From Zerene cesonia (taxonomy: Eukaryota; Arthropoda; Insecta; Lepidoptera; Pieridae): DNA of 64,000 nucleotides. The position numbers and the translations under genes were made by a program. Shown here piece by piece: positions 24,653-37,012 of this stretch. The stretch lies in the NCBI RefSeq assembly GCF_012273895.1, contig NC_052105.1:2976001-3040000 (forward strand), in the 5' to 3' direction. Under the pieces are notes generated by a model. The model was not told where the DNA came from, did no database searches, and saw only the letters and a program-made list of their open reading frames with translations. Each line of letters begins with the position of its first letter. Within the stretch, counting starts at the first letter, position 1.

Positions 24653-24810
24653 CTAAATAAAGTTCTCTGAGAGAGACTGTCTTGACCCTTTTTCGGAAGT
24701 CAAGCGTGAAATTAGTTGCTTCCATTTTTTTCTGACTGCATCTAGGTCGGTTTTGGACGGCGCGAGTATCGCAAATTTTATATAGAAAATAGGATTGTGG
24801 TTATTCCTGG
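24653..24810 (-). pseudogene. Possible Myb/SANT- or MADF-like coding remnant
   Basis: The 83-codon minus-strand frame ending at 24653 contains, in its last 35 residues, DLDAVRKKWKQLI followed by charged residues. The VRKKWKQL pattern resembles the last helix of MADF and Myb/SANT-like DNA-binding domains, which in insects occur in host regulators and in Harbinger-type transposon proteins. No preceding helices are recognisable. A second minus-strand frame (24326-24607) downstream has no signature. It could be a decayed exon, a transposon fragment or chance. Confidence 0.2.
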
Positions 24811-25325
24811 ATTTTTTTATTTCACTGATTCGAGTCAATATAAATGTAAATTTGAGGTTTTTACCGTGAACCCATAACACAAAATACTGATACGGGCGAC
24901 ACAAAAGTAATTTGTTTGTACATATCTACATAATATCAGTAAATTTTACTCTGTGTAACTGAATAACATTCCACAAGAAGAAGAAATATTATTTAGTACT
25001 TTAGCAACATTTAGAGGGTAGCCTAAGACCAAACCTGGCGATAACAAAAGAAATAAGCTAATAGCTTTTTATTTACTATTTAAAATAAATATTTTCACTA
25101 AATAACATTAAATATATCTGAATTTCGACAGCTTAATATCCGATTTAGTACTAGTGACGTATTGTGTCAAGATGCTAATTGTCTGTCATGTGCAAACGCC
25201 GTTCATGTGTGCACTACAACGTACAGAACGGGTTAGCCAGACGTACAAAAGATCTTAATTACTATTGTTACACTAATGACTCGCTTGATTTACCGAGCGT
25301 CATAATCCTATCCTACTTCCTACTT

Positions 25326-25532
25326 TCTACTAAACTAATGTTATAAAAGCGAAAGTTTGTAATGATCTGTGTGCGTTTGTTGCTCTTTCACGCAAAAAGT
25401 ACTGAACCGATTGCAATGAAATTTGGTACGCAGATAGGTGGACAACTGGAAGAACATAATATAGGTAACTTTTTATCCCGATATTCCTACGGGATACGGA
25501 CCTACGCGGGTGAAACCGCGGGGCGCAGCTAG
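25326..25532 (+). mobile_element. Helitron-like short element, near full length
   Basis: It matches the 200-bp family from about TACTAAACTAATGTTATAAA through ACTGAACCGATTGCAATG. It ends in the hairpin CGCGG-GTGAAA-CCGCG, then GGGCGCAGCTAG|T. The exact 5' TC is blurred by local TTCCTACTTTC duplications. Confidence 0.8.
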
Positions 25533-27389
25533 TTAAGATATAATACAACGCTCACTATAAGGTGTTGCCATATTAATTTCTTATGAACAGACTACAAATT
25601 GAGGCTGTTATCAATTCGACTGCTTTTTTCTGGAGAATGTAAAAATATACTTTTAAAAATAGAAAGACATAATATCATGTTATATTATTAACACTTGTTT
25701 GTTGTTGGACTTAAAAATACTGTTGACAAATTAATATGGAAATGTATTGTTCATTTTCATTTAGTATTACTTTTGTACCCACAACAATTATTTAAAAAAA
25801 AATCCTTTCAGTAAATACATTATGACGTAATTACAAACACACAAGTTCGCAAGGGCCAACAGCCATAAAAACCTGTAAATAAGTTTCAACAAAATTTTCA
25901 GCAACGCAATGTTTACATACATCAGCTAAGTGGCTTCTATACAGCCATTGGATGTACATATGTACCATTTGTCGAGCTGAATCGTAAATAAAACCCTGCC
26001 GTGGCTTGCGATCGAATAATCGTTTCCATAAACGAGTTGAGCTATTGAAAAGACACAGTAACGTTTACCGTCACATAAAACGTAATCGGCAAAAATGCTT
26101 GATTGAAGCTGATTGGTTTGGAAAAGTTTTTCTATTCGTATTGGATTACTAATTAAATAATTGATGTGAGACGTATGCCTATTAAACTGAAAAAATAATG
26201 AATACGTAAAATTGCTTGCTTATTTTAATTCATTTTAAAAAGTCGTATTGTGCTGGTCTTCAATGTGTTTATCTTCTTTTATTTATTTCTTTGATCAACA
26301 ATTGAGAAAGATACGTCGTACTGGTAAATGCGTGAGAATGGATCTAAAGGCCGGTTTAGATAGGTGTAGATTTCCGGTAAAAATTTCTGTCTGCCAGGAA
26401 ACAGAAAGTCGACTTCCTTCTCCATAATGAAAGTCAGACAGTGAAACTAATTTAGGAGAGTGAGTAAGTAATGTTTGAAGAATTCTGTGCGAAATTAATC
26501 AGCAGTAAGAAGGCAAAAAAAAACTTTCTATTCAATTTGAATCATAAAATAAATTAACATATCGTATGAATATTAAACTTCAAAAAATTTTACAAGATAA
26601 TGTTACCTTTTACATGAATAAATAATATAAAAATCAAAGAGGAGACAAAATATTTCAATTACACTCTTTTACGACGCATTCGTTCACTGTTGAAGTGAAT
26701 TATAATATGAGTCACTTTAGATTTTCTGGCAAACTTCAAAAATGTTTTAAAAGTTATATTCAACAAGCTCACAGCGTTTCCACCGCGTAATATGACTATT
26801 TCGAAGTGAAAATTTAGAAGTTCCAAAAGCCTATTTCGAAGGAAATTGAAAAGCTAAGCCAAACAAGACCAGGAAATTGTTGGTGCGGAAATGAAAAATA
26901 CTACACGAAGCTGAGTACATGAGTAACATTTGTCGGTGGTGATTTGTATTGTGTTCGGTAAAGAATTAAATTATGTGGAGATAACCTGCTCCTGCCATTA
27001 CTTTTTCTTTGTTACTGTATTTTTAACAACAAATATTAGATGATGATGATGATGATGATTAGAATAAAACGAGATATTTTTCGAACTTTTCCAGGTTATT
27101 TATAAGCATACGGCAGCATCCGTATTTATATTTTATCGATGCGTGAGTAACTCTGCTTTTTTCGTTTTTCGTTTCGACCCATTGAAAGGATTTGGATTTT
27201 TATTGAAAAATCAGATTTTTTTTAATAAATTTTTACACGTTTTTAATGCAGAAAACTTTGGTGGTGTATAATATTATGGCTGTTTGCTAATCTAAATCTG
27301 TGAGACAGTTAGAAAGATGTAACATGGTAATTAAATTACTTAAGCATATTATGTGGGTAGAAAACATATTGAATAAAAATATTATTCAA
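25533..27389. other. AT-rich DNA without recognisable gene
   Basis: A (GAT)6 run at 27039-27058 could be the bare tail of a LINE/SINE insertion, but nothing recognisable precedes it. A moderately GC-balanced stretch at about 25850-26110 could be conserved non-coding DNA; this is untested. Confidence 0.45.
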
Positions 27390-27589
27390 CTAGATGCGCC
27401 CCGCGGTTTCACCCGCGTAAGTCCGTATCCCGTAGGAATATCAGGATAAAAAGTTGCCTATATGTTATTCCAGTTGGCCAGCTGTCTACTTACCAAATTT
27501 CAATGCGATTGGTTCAGTAGTTTTTGCGTGAAAGAGCAACAAACACACACACATCACTACAAACTTTCGCATTTATAATATTAGTAGGA
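27390..27589 (-). mobile_element. Helitron-like 200-bp element, intact ends
   Basis: On the minus strand it starts A|TCCTACTAATATTATAAATG and ends with the CGCGG/CCGCG hairpin, a short GC spacer and CTAG|T. The length is exactly 200 bp, the same as 50473-50672. There is no TSD, as expected for rolling-circle insertion between A and T. Non-coding and dependent on a helicase not present here. Confidence 0.9.
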
Positions 27590-28894
27590 TTAGTTGGATA
27601 TTTCTTCTTTCTTCATTAATCTATATCTTCTTCCTTCTTATATTTATATTTTTTGATCAGCTATTTGTTTTAAATGCGGTTAAAATATTGTCCCAATACA
27701 GAAGATGTTTTATTATATTATATAATTTTTTCAATATCAGTTGTATATTCAAACATTAAACCACAGTAAGTTTAATTCACAGACTAAGTTAACATTTATG
27801 TATGTCAACAAACTTATAAAACGAATAAATATTACCCATAACTTTATTTACGGCTCCGTATATTTGCAAAATCTCGCGATTGTAATCTGTCACCAAATTT
27901 CAGCTATTATTATAATATATCGATTTGCAATTGTTAAATTGTGATGGGCATTTAATCATAACCCGTGATTGGTTAGATTCGGTCGGTATAATTAAGAACT
28001 AAACAGACTTAAGAAAGCGTCGAAACGCACACTAACTCTTTTAGTAAAGTAAATACTTGGAAAAAATAACTGCAATGTATTCTTATTATAATCTTACGAA
28101 TAATAATGCGATAAATTTCAAGCAAATATTATATCAATTTGTCGACAAATTATAACCTCGCGAGTTAGATTACAATATAATGTTTACGGCGGTATTTATA
28201 ACCAAATTAAGTTTGTTGCATGATATGATTATCATAATTAATTTTCTTTTCAATTGATTCTTATAAATTGTGAAATAAACTGTATCAAATAATTATATCT
28301 GTATATATATTTAGAATATAATTAATGATTTATTCCAAAAACAATGTAGATACCTGATAAGCCAATTTGCAAGGCGGGGGCATCTTGATTTCCCATCTGA
28401 ATGATTCGGCGAATAAATTTTATGAAGGCCTTTGTATTCTGTAATAACGGTACTCGTTATCCATTTTTATGGCTTCAGGAGTCAAGCGAGGTTCGGATAA
28501 AGCCAAACACCTGCATAGGCAATTTCGTCCCTTTTAAGTTAATGCCTCGAACGATCATAAATAAAGGCGTGCTATAAATTAAAAAATGTCTCCGGGCTTG
28601 TTGACTCTCGAGTTCTTTCTTTCGATAAACATTGGCACGACAATTTATTTTTGCTTACCTTGTTTTTCGTTCAGTTCCTACTGTTTGTATTTTTCTCATT
28701 TGAAAGTTAAATTTATGTTCGGAGTTAAGGATGTAAAATATATTCCGTATCGACTGGTACCAGCGAATTTAAATAAATGCGGATGGTATTGGCACTATTT
28801 GGATGATTGACGAGATGCCATATACCGTACGACTCAAAGATATCTTTCAAATACTGAAGCGTTAGAACGATTATAAGACATTTTGGAAGAAAAT
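27590..28894. other. AT-rich DNA, possible conserved or promoter-like patch at 28.36-28.65 kb
   Basis: Mostly featureless. The 28360-28650 part is more GC-balanced and contains a TATA-like GCTATAAATTA at 28571-28581. The frame that follows (74 codons from 28586) has no recognisable domain, so no gene is called. Confidence 0.35.
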
Positions 28895-28956
28895 GTGGGA
28901 GTTCAGCACGACTTGGGTCAGTCTGCACCGCGGAAAGTACCACGTCCCCTCTTCGT
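28895..28956 (+). mobile_element. GTGGGAG-family retroposon, head fragment
   Basis: GTGGGAGTTCAGCACGACTT, then CAGTCTGCACCGCGGAAAG and ACCACGTCCCC: the first ~60 bp of the family, decayed, with no body or tail. Confidence 0.65.
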
Positions 28957-30474
28957 TCCAATAAAAATATATATTAATAACATAATATAGTTAATGTCAT
29001 AGATACAAGAAATTAAAATGATATCTATTTATTTTGTGAAAATTGGATCTTTTTATTATCTATGTAAGATTCGAGAATTTTCAATAAGCTTAACAACTTT
29101 TAATTTTAATTTATAGCTTTAATTTCATTAATAATGTAAATTGATTATTAACTAGCAATTATTTATCAACTAGCCGCCCTCTCTGATTTCAATCAGTCTC
29201 GATTTGTTTTTTTGTAATTTATTTTGATACCTATAAGTGTATGTGTGGCTTCGCCCACGTGGTCACAGGAAATGAGATGTTTTACAACTTTGAAAAGTAG
29301 CCTAGTGAGTGAAAAACCTCTTTCCTTACAATCCCCAGACAACTATTCTACATCGTAAAAGAAAAAAAAAAATCCAACACTTTGTTGCATCTGTAATATC
29401 AGTGAGAATAGTAAGGATTGTATGAACCCATCTCAAGTATGTGAGGTTGTATATCCGTAGTAATAATATAACAAATATCCTATTATATAGTCCCAGAATC
29501 AAACTAAATAACAAGTTGTGACCACTATTCGTCTATTTGATGTTATAATAATTCAGGTCTTTATTGGAAATACGTTGTAATATTCAGTAATTAGGGACGG
29601 CTAGAAACCTTATATCTTATCTCTACGGTATACCTGAACGTTAATGTATCCATTACGCCGAATATCTTCATTTGGTCTACATGTGAAAGGTGCTATACCC
29701 GAATCATGTATTAAATGTCCGACTAATTGTACGTAACAATTGTTGTAGGATTCAATTACAATTGTTATTAATATAATACCGTAAAATATTATGTTACAAT
29801 ATTTGCTTTTGAAATCTGTTTTAATATTCGAAATGCCTTTTATTGGTTTGTTTTACCTCGGATTACGTCAATTCTTTGTTTGATTAAATAGTTTTTAATT
29901 GGACACGCAATTATATACGATGAAATACGTTATGGCGAATACGCTCAATTCATTTATTTACACGCATTACGCATACAAGGGTTACAATAAACGCAGAAAA
30001 AGAATCGAAAAAGAACGTCCATTGCGAATCTATATCTATAACAAGACAAATAAGTTTGGAAATCAAACATGATGAAAAACAAATATAATTTGCGCCGCCA
30101 AATGAAAACCCGCGGATTGAAAAACGCCGCTGAAATAACACTTCGTATCAAAGCCTCCATCAAAAAGTGTTTGAATAATGTATGTGTGTCAATATGGAAT
30201 CGTCAACCGGAAAATCTATTTAAATGTATGCTGTAGCAGATTTGTTGGTGGGATATGTTGTTCGTGACAGCACACCCTTTGCGATAGGGCAATGTCGTAA
30301 AATGCGACCGGCACGTGTTATGTATATTCGTTGAAGTATTTATACATATGACAAATAGTTATGTAGTTACATCGATTCATGATGTTTGAGTATCTTGATG
30401 TATCTTGGGTTGGATGTAGCATTCATACAATTTGACTTTACTGTGTCTCTGTGACTTCTACTTTTTTGTAAATC
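28957..30474. other. AT-rich DNA without recognisable gene
   Basis: Possible decayed CTAG-type repeat ends near 29170-29270 (ACTAGCCGCCC, TGGCTTCGCCCACG). Several 60-70-codon minus frames lack any signature. Confidence 0.4.
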
Positions 30475-30487
30475 AATGTTATCTTAT

Positions 30488-30589
30488 CTGCTAACCCGCA
30501 CTTGGGCAGCGTGGTGGATTATGGCCTGTACCCTCATAGGAAGCTTGTGTCCCAGTAGTGCGAAATTGTATTGGCTGATGATGATGATG
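30488..30589 (+). mobile_element. 5'-truncated SINE/LINE tail with 13-bp TSD
   Basis: It carries AACCCGCACTTGGGCAGCG, TGGTGGATTATGGCCTGTAC, CCCAGTAGTGCG and GGCTGATGATGATGATG, the 3' part of the SINE seen more fully at 60781-61063. It is flanked by AATGTTATCTTAT (30475-30487) and AATGTAATCTTAT (30590-30602), a 13-bp TSD with one mismatch. The microsatellite tail lies at the 3' end, as expected for LINE-driven retroposition. Confidence 0.85.
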
Positions 30590-30602
30590 AATGTAATCTT
30601 AT

Positions 30603-31454
30603 GCTAGATAATCAAACTGACGCTTTTCTTCACTTGATGTTAAATAGACAAAATAATAGGAAGTAATTAATGCCACTATCATATTATATCATTAAAATAA
30701 CAAAACAAAAAATACAGTACTGTCAGATATCAATTATGTTTTAATATTCTGTTTGATAAATAATTCTCATTAAAGATACAGATGTCACTTTTCATAATTT
30801 GTCAAACTTGTTCAGCTGTCGAATCACTTAGAAACCGGGCGCTTTCGTACGGATTGTGCCTTGGTGTTCGAATGTTGTTTACTCAATGTTCGGCAAACTA
30901 CCCTCACTTTGTTAATAGTCTTTGTGACTGGCTGCGATTTGTTATCAACTGAGTACATCAATTAGGCATCGTGTAGAAATGCAGTGCATTTTTATTATGA
31001 CCAAACTAATATGCAACACACCCCCTTTTTATTTCTTACACTACATAATATATAATGGCTATAACGGTTCTAATGATTCCTATTGAGGAAATTTAGCCAC
31101 CTTTTAAGTTTTTATTCGGAATTACCGGAAAATGGCTAGAGGTTGGTAGAAAGTAATTACACGTGCTTATTCAGTGTATATGTTACAGCAATGTTTTAAT
31201 TGGTACAATCGAACCTTCCTTCGTAAGTTAATTGCTGTATGGTTTAGCCGAGTTTTATTTTATACAATTTTAATTACAGATACGTTTTTTATGTCCATTA
31301 CATTTATACGTAGGAGTTCACGTTACTCGAGGAGATTCAGAGTATAAAATGAAAAATTTCTATATATTATGTTTTACTAACTTTCTTAATGATTGTAGAT
31401 ATAAGTATTCTATTATATCATAACTGCTTTGAAAATAAATCGACATTTATATGA
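30603..31454. other. AT-rich DNA without recognisable gene
   Basis: A GC-balanced patch at about 30820-30970 has no coding or repeat signature. Nothing else supported. Confidence 0.4.
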
Positions 31455-31655
31455 CTAGCTGCGCCCCGCGGTTTCACCCGCGTAAGTCCGTATCCCGTAG
31501 GAATATCGGGATAAAAAGTTGCCTATATATTATTCCAGCTGTCCAGCTATCTACGTACCAAATTTCATAGCGATCGGTTCAGTAGTTTTTGCGTGAAAGA
31601 GCAACAAACATACACACATCCTTACAAACTTTCGCATTTATAATATTAATTAGGA
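31455..31655 (-). mobile_element. Helitron-like 201-bp element, intact ends
   Basis: The left boundary is A|CTAGCTGCGCCCCGCGG (reverse of hairpin plus CTAG). The right boundary, read on the minus strand, is A|TCCTAATTAATATTATAA. The body closely matches 27390-27589 and 50473-50672. The 94-codon frame crossing its right end is incidental. Confidence 0.9.
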
Positions 31656-31920
31656 TTAATTTCATTTACCAAACTATTGATAGCAAACGATACTTTCGCA
31701 TTAACAAAGTGCAAGGGGCTGTAAATGAAGAAAACATGTTTAATCAAATACGTACACACATCATAAATGCAAATATATGTTTATTTGTTTCTTTGTCCTT
31801 CATTCACTTCGTAACGGAACGATATTGTAATTATACGATTTTTGTGTCAGGAGACAGGAGGGTAGAGAGTTAATAATATACTACTTTTTACTTCGAAACC
31901 TTCTATTTGCACAGGAATTA

Positions 31921-31959
31921 TCTTTGACTACGCGGGCGAAGCCGCAGGCGCAAACTTAG
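31921..31959 (+). mobile_element. Helitron-like 3' end, solitary
   Basis: TTTGACTACGCGGGCGAAGC, then CGCAGGCGCAAACTTAG|T: a CGCGG/CCGC hairpin followed about 12 nt later by CTTAG. It is a third subfamily of 3' end, related to 36843-37012. No matching body precedes it. Confidence 0.5.
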
Positions 31960-32533
31960 TTTATTATAAATTAGAAACAATTTTGTTCAAGTGATTTACA
32001 GAAATTTGTATAACAAACAATAATTTTATTGTAGGTATTATTCGGGCTCCAAATTAGTTCTCATTATAATACAAAATTTCTAGAGTGCTTAAATTTATGA
32101 GCCATAGAGTTAAGTGGCACCTTTTGTTATTCGGCATAAATAACGACGCATTATTACTTCAAAATACTTTGCGATTCATCGAATATATTTCGTTTAAATA
32201 AAAGCTGTGTTTTAAGCGAATTTATGTTAATAAAATCTATGTAATTGATTTTACTACTAATGTTCTACTAAATTGATAAGTGCGAATTTTTGTTGAGACT
32301 AGGATTTATGAATGTACGGAAAATGTTTGCTATTCAAACTCAAGCCTAAACATTGATATATACAATAAAGTAGCTCTTTATGTATATTTATTGAAGTAGT
32401 CATATCATAGTTATAACACTTACGAGATGGCAAGAAACTGTAGTTGTTCTCGTAAAACAATGTCAATTTTATATTCCCATTTTAACATAAAATGTTTGTT
32501 TATCTTAATATTGATAACAAGAACTGTATTTAG

Positions 32534-32780
32534 TAGTCGAGCACGCTTTGGCACGAATTGGGCCAGCTCGCACCGGGGAAGTACCACACCCCTACAGAAA
32601 ACCGGCGTGAAATAGCATATTGCTGTGTTTCGTTCGGTGAGTGGAGAAGCCGGAGGCCCATATTTCCTTACCCTTCCAAGTCCTTTCCTTTATTCCTCTG
32701 GCCAATCCTTTTTTGGTAGGCGATGGTAGCGCTTACCATCAAGCGCCCTACCAGCTCCAATGCCGACGATGACATAAAAC
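32534..32780 (+). mobile_element. GTGGGAG-family retroposon, internally deleted
   Basis: Head AGTCGAGCACGCTTTGGCAC and body through CCTTTATTCCTCTGGCC are joined directly to the 3' part GGTAGCGCTTACCATCAAGC, ending GACGATGACATAAAA. The middle segment between CCAATCC and the GGCGATGG motif is missing. Confidence 0.8.
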
Positions 32781-32892
32781 TAAAGAATTGTCCTGTGGTA
32801 CTTAAACAACAACATTCCTCTGAATTTCATTATTCTTATTAATGCTGTAGTAGGCTCTCTGAACTACTACATTTTAAATTAAATAGTTTTAA

Positions 32893-32990
32893 ATTTCTCA
32901 CACATTCACGCAAAAACCACTGAACGAATTTCGATTACATTTGGCAGTGATGTAGTTTATATAAAAGTTCATCCTGTAATTGGCGCATTA
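32893..32990 (+). repeat. Helitron-like or LINE-tail fragment
   Basis: CACGCAAAAACCACTGAACG, AATTTCGATTACATTTGGCA and a few following blocks resemble the CACGCAAAAACTACTGAACC segment of the 200-bp family. There are no terminal signatures, so the class is uncertain. Confidence 0.4.
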
Positions 32991-33700
32991 TTGATTTTTA
33001 TTTATATACGCCTTTTTATACTTTATTTTATTGGTTTCTGTAACCATAACAGTAACCGTTAATCCAGTGATAAATGATCACAGAAGTTATAAAAAGACAA
33101 TTCCCAACAAACGTAAAAAATTTATGCAAAATTATTAATTGACCTCGCATTTTATGCAGACTCAGAAAAATTGTGAGGAAGCTCATCAAAATGTCATCGG
33201 CAGATGGTGTCAACATGAGTCTTTCTAATTTCCGCTACTTATTCATTTCACTTTGAAGCCCCTTATTTTTCTTTTGACGTAACATTAGCATATGCTTTCA
33301 GTTTAATCTAATATGTCTTGAAAATGTTTATCTCTGTTTTTTATGTGCCTATATTGAGCTCCCAAAACAAATGAGGCTCTGAATCCGATATGTTTTTTTG
33401 TTATTCGTTAACTCCATGAGTTATCGTTTAAAGAAAATACTCATTGTAGAATCTAGAGTAAAATATTCATAAGTAATAAAAAATAATTTTTATAACTAGC
33501 TTATTTTGCGTATTACCGACAGCTATATGAACACAGACTTTTTGATTTCATTTTTAAATGTTTATGAGTATTCATTGTGTGTGAAAGGATGTAAACAATT
33601 AAAAGTTAAAATTATTATGTTTTTGATTATGTTATGATTGATTAAGCTTATAAAGTATATTAGAAATATGATTTAATAACAAAACTTTTCTACAAAACAA

Positions 33701-33808
33701 CTCATCGTACGAAACACAGCAGCATGCTACTATTTCACGCCGATTTTGGGGGTTGTACTTCCCCGGTGGAGCTAGCCCAATTCGTGCTGAAGCGTGCGCG
33801 AATCCCAC
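33701..33808 (-). mobile_element. GTGGGAG-family retroposon, head half
   Basis: On the minus strand: GTGGGATTCGCGCACGCTTC, CACGAATTGGGCTAGCTCC, AAATCGGCGTGAAATAGTAG and GTTTCGTACGATGAG. The body and tail are absent. The 97-codon frame across it is incidental. Confidence 0.75.
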
Positions 33809-34582
33809 AAAAAAAACTTGTATTTTATTTTTGTTTAAATTGAATGAATTTTGATTTGAACTATGATATAAATGGTAACACGAATGAAAAAAACTTATGA
33901 AAATATTCATGTACTTATATGACAATAAACGAATGTTCTGTCACAATTTCAAGGGTAGAGTTACAGAATAAACCAGAAAATTTGTTTTGGTGCCGGAATT
34001 TTCCAACATAAATGTCGGTGGATCATAAAAAATCTAATGACAACGCCTTACAAGTCATAGCGGGGGCCTGCGGGGAGCAATATTACACAGTAAAAGGCAA
34101 GAAGCCGTAGGTATGTATAGCCCAGCATGTGGTATATTGCGAGATTTCTTTTATGATTTAGACACTGGAGACGATAGAAGCTAAATCCAGGGATATACCC
34201 TGAATACAAACAAGATGAAATAGAACACTGTCTGCCAAATGATATGGTAATGTACAGTTTGTTTTCCTTGTTTCACTAAAAGATTCGAGCTCCATTTGTT
34301 GAAGAAATAATTTGGGCTTTTGAGAGTTTTGAAATTTATACAGGAGAATGTTGTGTTTGATAGAATATTTTTTCATTATCTGTGATGTTGTTTTTAATGA
34401 ATAAAACACAGATTCCAATCAATTTTGAATTTAACGTTTTTAGCATATCTTAGTTACATCTTATACACTGAGAAGCAAGAGAGCAAGAGAGCGAGCGAAC
34501 AAGTGAACGAACAAAAAATATTTCAGGCTAATACTGATAATTAATAATACAGACAATTAATATAAACATTGCCAGTGAGACA

Positions 34583-34654
34583 GCCACTGGTGATCGGCCG
34601 TTCTGGAATTCTTTGGGGCAGACCTATGTTCAGCGGTGGACGTCTTACGACTGA
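34583..34654 (+). pseudogene. LINE ORF2 C-terminal fragment
   Basis: The plus strand reads A-T-G-D-R-P-F-W-N-S-L-G-Q-T-Y-V-Q-R-W-T-S-Y-D, stop at 34652-34654. This matches the position and spacing of the EAYVQQWTS tail of the LINE at 11029. The stop is followed by a GAC/GACGAC-rich tail to about 34670. A 5-bp direct repeat ACATT at 34566-34570 and 34671-34675 may be the TSD, but it is short. Only the last 23 codons survive; no reverse transcriptase domain is present. Confidence 0.7.
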
Positions 34655-34769
34655 GACGACGCTGACGACGACATTTTAATCGGTTTTGCAAATTCTGTAC
34701 TTTGCTATTGTAGATGGATGATATTATTTAAAATAAAGATCTAAATTGAATCACACTGAATAGGTATAC

Positions 34770-34878
34770 AGGTTTTTTAAAATCATCAAAATCCTATACC
34801 CATTCTAAACTTCTCAATTAGGTAACAAAACAAACTGTCGAATTAAAAACCTCTTCCTTTTTAGAAGTCGGCTAAAAA
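34770..34878 (-). repeat. Dispersed repeat H, minus copy
   Basis: On the minus strand: AGCCGACTTCTAAAAAGGAA, GAGGTTTTTAATTCGACAG, TTTTGTTACCTAATTGAG and ATAGGATTTTGATGATTTT. Same family as 8305, 51905 and 58993. Confidence 0.7.
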
Positions 34879-35058
34879 GAATGTAGAAAAATAAGAGGAA
34901 ACTAGTTTCTCCCGGTTTGCATTGTTTCCTATAAACAATTCATAAAAGCGGTGAATATTCAATTCCAGATAATTCAGTTGGAAATGTAAATTATTCGTTA
35001 ATATGCAACACAGAAATCAGTGAACACTATTGCACTTATTTTGCATGTCTATGATCAA

Positions 35059-35222
35059 TCTATACTAATATTATAAAGCTGAAAAGTTTGTTTGTTTGAA
35101 CGCACTAATCTCAGGAACTACTGGTCCGATTTGAAAAATTTTTTCAGTGTTAGATAGCCCATTTATTGAGAAAGGCTATAGGCTATATATACACCATGGG
35201 CGAAGCCGGGGCGAACCGCTAG
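35059..35222 (+). mobile_element. Lep1-like Helitron, intact ends
   Basis: It starts A|TCTATACTAATATTATAAAG, continues TTTGTTTGTTTGAACGCACT and GTGTTAGATAGCCCATTTAT, and ends GGGCGAAGCCGGGGCGAACC then GCTAG|T. The terminal TC, the GC-rich sub-terminal stem and CTAG|T are all present. At 164 bp it fits the short Lep1 Helitron-like elements described in Lepidoptera (identification from memory). Non-coding. Confidence 0.85.
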
Positions 35223-35364
35223 TTTAATAATAAAATACGAATATGATCTTTCTAGAAATAATACGATTACAGTATTGTCTGGGAAATGCACACTTAACAG
35301 ATAGTCTGTGGATAAATTGAGAAGTAATTAAGACATAACAGAAAGGTAACGCTCGCATTGTTAC

Positions 35365-35482
35365 TTTTTTTTTTTTTTTTTTAATGTCATAGCGGGCAAC
35401 TGAGTGGTATTTCGCTTGATGATAAGCGATCAACACCGCCCATGATCTTTCGCTGAGGCCTCTGTGAATGCGTTACCTGCTG
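35365..35482 (-). mobile_element. GTGGGAG-family retroposon, 3' end with poly-A tail
   Basis: An 18-T run then AATGTCATAGCGGGCAACTG marks an A-tailed minus-strand copy. It keeps TAAGCGATCAACACCGCCCA and ends near GTTACCTGCTGATTTTG. It is 5' truncated; the long tail suggests relatively recent insertion. Confidence 0.8.
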
Positions 35483-36842
35483 ATTTTGTGGGTATATTAT
35501 AAAAAATATTTCCTTCAAAATGAATGTTATAAAATAAATCATTTTTCATAAAACGTAACGACCAAAAAAGACGCAACACAATTAAGTCTTTTGTGGTTAA
35601 TTGAAATGGAATTAAACGATACCGGCCGGCATTATTATGAATTCAAAAGGGTTCGAGTATCGTGGATTCCATCGTATTGTGGGAAGCGTTTTCTAGCGTT
35701 CAGTACTGTCCCTTGCCACGTATCAAGGGATTCTCATTCGTGACTCGCGTGCGAACGGGTAAATACTCATCGATGTAGTCTACCCATGGGGAAATTATCT
35801 AAATTTTAACTGATAGCCCTTTATGGCACTTCAACCATGTTTATTAAATGTTGTTAACGTCTCATTAACTGTTCATACTACATTATAATTATTGTTGTAA
35901 GATTTCAGCAATGCTTTTTTTATATAATTGATACAGCTTTAAACGATATTTAACATTGTTGTGTGACAATCTGGTAAAATATATAAGGTTCAGACCCTTA
36001 CCATAACTTTTAGATAAATTTTTTACAAAAATGGCAGAAATTAAGACATAATATTTTCGATTGAAAATTTGAGTGCTTGTTCAAACATAAGTCAATAGAA
36101 TTTAATATAACTCAAAAAAGTTAGTGTGTTTATGACACAGTTTTCTCGGACTTTCATTAAAAAATTACATCCTTGTAAAAAAAAAAACCTGGTCATTTGA
36201 ATTTTTCACATATGAAGAAGCAAAAAATGTAAATTTGTACATACTCATTTTAAAGACCTAAAACATCGCCATTCATATTTTCCGTGTAGTCTTGTTAAAA
36301 ATGTCAAGAAAAACAGTATTTTACCTTTGAAATCCTCTGTCATCTAAAAAATCTCACCCAATTTCAATTTCGGCTGAAGTTTATCACAACTTCTCCAAAG
36401 AAAATATTTTCAATACCCACACACCCATCGTTCAATATTGTTACCCACACATGCTATACAAGCATTGTAGAATTAAATTTAATTCTATTTAAAAGCAACA
36501 TATCTCCTGACAGAATTAAATACACGTATCTAAGCAATACAGTTCAAGTAGGTAACCTCAATTTGCGGCTTACCGACGCTGTGAGGTTAACCGCCCATTT
36601 TAAGAGGTTGTGCTAATGGAAATATATTTCCGTAATCCTCTGATTAAGAACGCAGCTTATTCTTGCTAAATCTATAAAAATACGAACTACGTAGGCGGCA
36701 TTTCTACCCCGGGCCCCGGCTTTGTAAATTATTACGCTCAAAATAACAAAATTACGACAAACCCTTGTCTGCAAATTATGCTACTCAAATTCTTGACTCA
36801 AGGAAAGGTTAACGGCTGCTGAATGTTACATTGGCGGCCCTG
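35483..36842. other. AT-rich DNA, GC-balanced patches at 35.6-35.8 and 36.55-36.84 kb
   Basis: No repeat or exon recognised. The two GC-balanced patches have no sustained reading frame and could be conserved non-coding DNA. This is a compositional impression only. Confidence 0.35.
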
Positions 36843-37012
36843 TTTAATATTATAAATGCGTAAACTCTGTCTGTCAGTAGCTTTTCTTCATTTCTAAAGC
36901 ACTGGGCCGATTTGAGTGAAAATATTTGGAAAAAGGATGTAGGATAGTTCTAACGGAATTCCCACGGGGACGGGAACGATGCGTAGAAAACCGCGTGGGG
37001 CACGCGACATAG
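36843..37012 (+). mobile_element. Helitron-like element, third subfamily, decayed
   Basis: TTAATATTATAAATGCGTAA, then CTCTGTCTGTCAG, GGGCCGATTTGAGTG and CCCACGGGGACGGGAACGAT, ending near CGCGTGGGGCACGCGACATAG. This is the layout of the 62993 element. Both termini are mutated. Confidence 0.6.
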
